From the NCBI GenBank assembly GCA_947683625.1, contig CANTUR010002288.1, positions 1 to 64,000 of the forward strand: 64,000 nucleotides of DNA, read 5' to 3'. Within the stretch, counting starts at the first letter, position 1, and every line of letters starts with the position of its first letter. Positions 60,301 through 64,000 of this stretch are shown here, one piece after another. Below the pieces are notes generated by a model. That model saw nothing but the letters and a program-made list of their open reading frames with translations, was not told the origin of the DNA and searched no databases. The translations under genes and the position numbers were made by a program. Source of the stretch: Mallotus nudiflorus (Eukaryota > Streptophyta > Magnoliopsida > Malpighiales > Euphorbiaceae).

Positions 60301-61801
60301 GGCTTGGGCACTTGGGCTTCAAATGGACGTTCGTGGTGGCATCGGTTGACCCACGGGGCCCATAATATATCAAATATATGCTCACTCAGACGGCTATAGT
60401 GCGGGCTATAAAGCCCATCTATAACGATTTGTCTTTGGGCCTAAAAACCCATGTGTAGGCCCATGGATTTGATAGAGTGGGCTTGCGCACTTGGGCTTCA
60501 AATGGACGTTCGTGGCGGCATCGGTTGACCCACGGGGCCCATAATATATCAAATCGAAGCTGACTCAGAGGGGCTATAACGGGCCGCTACAAACTATGTC
60601 CTGTAGCGGGCCGTCCTCAGGCCCAAATTCCTTTGTTTTGGGGCCCGAAAACCACTATTTCGGCCCATGGATTTGATTGTGGGCTTGCGCACTTGGGCTT
60701 CAAATGGACGTTCGTGGCGGCATCGGTTGACCCACGGGGCCCATAATATATCAGATCGAAGCTGACTCAGAGGTCTACAGTGCGGGCTCTAAAGCCCATC
60801 TATGGCGATTTGTCTTTGGGCCCCAAAAACCCATGTTTAGGCCATGGATTTGATAGAGTGGGCTTGGGCACTTGGGCTTCAAATGGATGTTCGTGGCGGC
60901 ATCGGTTGACCCACGGGGCCCATAATATATCAGATCGAAGCTGACTCAGAGGGCTACAGTGCGGGCTCTAAAGCCCATCTATAGCGATTTGTCTTTGGGC
61001 CCAAAAACCCATGTTTAGGCCCATGGATTTGATAGAGTGGGCTTGGGCACTTGGGCTTCAAATGGACGTTCGTGGTGGCATCGGTTGACCCACGGGGCCC
61101 ATAATATATCAAATATAAGCTTACTCAGACGGCTATAGTGCGGGCTATAAAGCCCATCTATAACGATTTGTCTTTGGGCCTAAAAACCCATGTGTAGGCC
61201 CATGGATTTGATAGAGTGGGCTTGCGCACTTGGGCTTCAAATGGACGTTCGTGGCGGCATCGGTTGACCCACGGGGCCCATAATATATCAAATCGAAGCT
61301 GACTCAGAGGGCTATAACGGGCCGCTACAAACTACATTAGTAACGGGCCGTCCTCGGGCCCAAATTCCTTTGTTTTGGGGCCCGAAAACCACTATTTCGG
61401 CCCATGGATTTTGATTGTGGGCTTGCGCACTTGGGCTTCAAATGGACGTTCGTGGCGGCATCGGTTGACCCACGGGGCCCATAATATATCAGATCGAAGC
61501 TGACTCAGAGGTCTACAGTGCAGGCTCTAAAGCCCATCTATAGCGATTTGTCTTTGGGCCCAAAAACCCATGTTTAGGCCCATGGATTTGATAGAGTGGG
61601 CTTGGGCACTTGGGCTTCAAATGGATGTTCGTGGCGGCATCGGTTGACCCACGGGGCCCATAATATATCAGATCAAAGCTGACTCAGAAGGCTACAGTGC
61701 GGGTTCTAAAGCCCATCTATAGCGATTTGTCTTTGGGCCCAAAAACCCATGTTTAGGCCCCATGGATTTGATAGAGTGGGCTTGGGCACTTGGGCTTCAA
61801 A
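57362..61801. repeat. Six canonical ABCD units with many single-base indels
   Basis: A starts are 57362, 58107, 58846, 59586, 60324 and 61063. Units to about 60.2 kb carry an unusual number of one-base insertions, mainly in G or C runs (CTTGGGGCTTC, ACCCCGACGGGG, CCCATAAATATATC, GGTTTGACC, TTGGCGCAC, GGCGGGCATC); the D at 57924 is 183 bp. C monomers at 59228 and 59966 have TTTGGGTCCAAAAA; the unit at 60324 has ATATATGCTCAC in A and CTATGGCG in C. Confidence 0.92.
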
Positions 61802-61980
61802 TGGACGTTCGTGGTGGCATCGGTTGACCCACGGGGCCCATAATATATCAAATATAAGCTTACTCAGACGGCTATAGTGCGGGCTATAAAGCCCATCTAT
61901 AACGATTTGTCTTTGGGCCTAAAAACCCATGTGTAGGCCCATGGATTTGATAGAGTGGGCTTGCGCACTTGGGCTTCAAA
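59228..61980. repeat. Tandem duplication copy 1 (2753 bp)
   Basis: It comprises C 59228, D 59407, full units at 59586, 60324 and 61063, and A 61802. Starts recur 2,753-2,754 bp later: 59586 to 62339, 60324 to 63078 and 61063 to 63816. Shared markers are TTTGGGTCCAAAAA in two successive C monomers, AAATATATGC in A, CCTCAGG in B and CTATGGCG in the C of the third unit. Confidence 0.85.
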
Positions 61981-62338
61981 TGGACGTTCGTGGCGGCATC
62001 GGTTGACCCACGGGGCCCATAATATATCAGATCGAAGCTGACTCAGAGGTCTACAGTGCGGGCTCTAAAGCCCATCTATAGCGATTTGTCTTTGGGTCCA
62101 AAAACCCATGTTTAGGCCCATGGATTTGATAGAGTGGGCTTGGGCACTTGGGCTTCAAATGGATGTTCGTGGCGGCATCGGTTGACCCACGGGGCCCATA
62201 ATATATCAGATCGAAGCTGACTCAGAGGGCTACAGTGCGGGCTCTAAAGCCCATCTATAGCGATTTGTCTTTGGGCCCAAAAACCCATGTTTAGGCCCAT
62301 GGATTTGATAGAGTGGGCTTGGGCACTTGGGCTTCAAA
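61802..62338. repeat. ACD three-monomer HOR variant (537 bp)
   Basis: Monomers: A 61802, C 61981, D 62160. It is the only unit in the window that lacks B. The C has TTTGGGTCCAAAAA, the marker of the C at 59228. Position 61981 is the joint of a 2,753 bp tandem duplication. Confidence 0.93.
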
Positions 62339-64000
62339 TGGACGTTCGTGGTGGCATCGGTTGACCCACGGGGCCCATAATATATCAAATATAAGCTTAC
62401 TCAGACGGCTATAGTGCGGGGCTATAAAGCCCATCTATAACGATTTGTCTTTGGGCCTAAAAACCCATGTGTAGGCCCATGGATTTGATAGAGTGGGCTT
62501 GCGCACTTGGGCTTCAAATGGACGTTCGTGGCGGCATCGGTTGACCCACGGGGCCCATAATATATCAAATCGAAGCTGACTCAGAGGGCTATAACGGGCC
62601 GCTACAAACTACGTCTGTAGCGGGCCGTCCTCGGGCCCAAATTCCTTTGTTTTGGGGCCCGAAAACCACTATTTCGGCCCATGGATTTGATTGTGGGCTT
62701 GCGCACTTGGGCTTCAAATGGACGTTCGTGGCGGCATCGGTTGACCCACGGGGCCCATAATATATCAGATCGAAGCTGACTCAGAGGTCTACAGTGCGGG
62801 CTCTAAAGCCCATCTATAGCGATTTGTCTTTGGGTCCAAAAACCCATGTTTAGGCCCATGGATTTGATAGAGTGGGCTTGGGCACTTGGGCTTCAAATGG
62901 ATGTTCGTGGCGGCATCGGTTGACCCACGGGGCCCATAATATATCAGATCGGAAGCTGACTCAGAGGGCTACAGTGCGGGCTCTAAAGCCCATCTATAGC
63001 GATTTGTCTTTGGGCCCAAAAACCCATGTTTAGGCCCATGGATTTGATAGAGTGGGCTTGGGCACTTGGGCTTCAAATGGACGTTCGTGGTGGCATCGGT
63101 TGACCCACGGGGCCCATAATATATCAAATATATGCCTACTCAGACGGCTATAGTGCGGGCTATAAAGCCCATCTATAACGATTTGTCTTTGGGCCTAAAA
63201 ACCCATGTGTAGGCCCATGGATTTGATAGAGTGGGCTTGCGCACTTGGGCTTCAAATGGACGTTCGTGGCGGCATCGGTTGACCCACGGGGCCCATAATA
63301 TATCAAATCGAAGCTGACTCAGAGGGCTATAACGGGCCGCTACAAACTATGTCTGTAGCGGGCCGTCCTCAGGGCCCAAATTCCTTTGTTTTGGGGCCCG
63401 AAAACCACTATTTCGGCCCATGGATTTGATTGTGGGCTTGCGCACTTGGGCTTCAAATGGACGTTCGTGGCGGCATCGGTTGACCCACGGGGCCCATAAT
63501 ATATCAGATCGAAGCTGACTCAGAGGTCTACAGTGCGGGCTCTAAAGGCCCATCTATGGCGATTTGACTTTGGGCCCAAAAACCCATGTTTAGGCCCATG
63601 GATTTGATAGAGTGGGCTTGGGCACTTGGGCTTCAAATGGATGTTCGTGGCGGCATCGGTTGACCCACGGGGCCCATAATATATCAGATCGAAGCTGACT
63701 CAGAGGGCTACAGTGCGGGCTCTAAAGCCCATCTATAGCGATTTGTCTTTGGGCCCAAAACCCATGTTTAGGCCCATGGATTTGATAGAGTGGGCTTGGG
63801 CACTTGGGCTTCAAATGGACGTTCGTGGTGGCATCGGTTGACCCACGGGGCCCATAATATATCAAATATAAGCTTACTCAGACGGCTATAGTGCGGGCTA
63901 TAAAGCCCATCTATAACGATTTGTCTTTGGGCCTAAAAACCCATGTGTAGGCCCATGGATTTGATAGAGTGGGCTTGCGCACTTGGGCTTCAAATGGACG
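61981..64000. repeat. Tandem duplication copy 2, cut by window end
   Basis: It comprises C 61981, D 62160, units at 62339 and 63078, and a partial unit from 63816. It repeats the order of markers from 59228 onwards. Only the first 2,020 bases are inside the window, so its right boundary is unseen. Confidence 0.82.
63816..64000. repeat. Partial HOR unit at right edge
   Basis: A complete A monomer (63816-63994) is followed by the first six bases of the next monomer, presumably B (63995-64000). The array clearly continues beyond the window. Confidence 0.92.

Larger units (their letters stand above)
1..64000. repeat. Satellite DNA array with 737 bp four-monomer higher-order repeat
   Basis: Every part of the window is a monomer of the same family in the same orientation. 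Each monomer starts TGGACGTTCGTGG or TGGATGTTCGTGG, continues through GGTTGACCCACGGGGCCCAT and an AT-rich ATAATATATCA patch, and ends GGGCTTCAAA. Four classes (A 179 bp, B 200 bp, C 179 bp, D 179 bp) recur in the order A-B-C-D, giving a 737 bp higher-order unit. Consensus A and D differ at about 13 of 179 positions and C and D at about 2, while copies of one class in different HORs usually differ by 0-5 positions; this is the usual signature of an HOR. GC content of the D monomer is 93/179, about 52%. Reading frames in the array are short, overlap on both strands and shift at each monomer, because neither 179 nor 737 is a multiple of three. A eukaryotic centromeric, pericentromeric or subtelomeric satellite is inferred; the species is unknown. 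Confidence 0.97.

Noticed and set aside
1..64000. CRISPR array
   Set aside because: The repeats are contiguous monomers of 179-200 bp with no unique spacers; the spacing and unit length do not fit a CRISPR array.
1..64000. CENP-B box-like GTTCGTGGCGGCATCGG in each monomer
   Set aside because: It has TTCG and a downstream CGG, but the required A and CGGG positions of the CENP-B box do not line up. I do not call it.
1..64000. GGCCCA/TGGGCC words as plant promoter elements
   Set aside because: These short words match elements known from plant promoters, but here they are simply part of the repeated monomer and say nothing on their own about transcription.
1..64000. rDNA, 5S or tRNA gene cluster
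   Set aside because: I see no rRNA-like conserved core, no tRNA A/B boxes with a cloverleaf, and no pol III T-run terminators in the monomers.
1..64000. Transposon insertion or LTR within the array
   Set aside because: Walking monomer by monomer from 31 to 63995, every interval is 165-203 bp and alignable to A, B, C or D; no interval has room for an inserted element.

Overview
The whole 64 kb window is one uninterrupted satellite-DNA array. I found no protein-coding gene, tRNA, rRNA, transposon or unique sequence. The array is built from monomers of about 180 bp, all head to tail in the same orientation. It has a regular higher-order repeat (HOR), overall base composition near 52% GC, and several levels of nested tandem duplication. 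This organisation points to a eukaryotic chromosome, in a centromeric, pericentromeric or subtelomeric satellite block. A plant is my best guess, because of the nucleosome-sized monomer and an abundance of GGCCCA/TGGGCC words, but I do not recognise the satellite family and cannot name a species.

Basic unit. Taking the TGGA that follows the conserved GGGCTTCAAA as the monomer start, there are four classes. A is 179 bp and usually carries a HindIII site. B is 200 bp, with a divergent core, a hairpin and an extra GGGCCC box. C and D are 179 bp each and differ from one another at only about 2 positions. The canonical HOR is A-B-C-D = 737 bp. Between positions 31 and 63815 I count 85 complete HOR units (346 monomers): 67 are canonical 4-mers and 18 are variants (7 three-mers, 9 five-mers, 2 six-mers).

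Layout. 1-946: edge fragment and an ABCDD 5-mer. 947-9082: four copies of a 2.03 kb, 11-monomer super-repeat (ABD+ABCD+ABCD). 9083-15344: a 5-mer followed by canonical HORs. 15345-26948: two copies of a roughly 6 kb block rich in ABCDD 5-mers. 26949-31948: canonical HORs mixed with ABBCD and ABC variants. 31949-56241: 33 consecutive canonical 4-mers, including nested 4.4 kb and 3.7 kb super-repeats (33423-46689) and 1.5-2.2 kb blocks (48167-54061). 56242-57361: a 6-mer with a chimeric D/B monomer. 57362-64000: canonical HORs plus an ACD 3-mer that marks the junction of a 2,753 bp tandem duplication.

The biology visible here is sequence evolution rather than gene function: unequal crossing-over (gain or loss of whole monomers), gene conversion (hybrid monomers) and recent segmental tandem duplication. 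All coordinates, monomer calls and counts come from reading the sequence by eye. Boundaries are arbitrary in phase but consistent.
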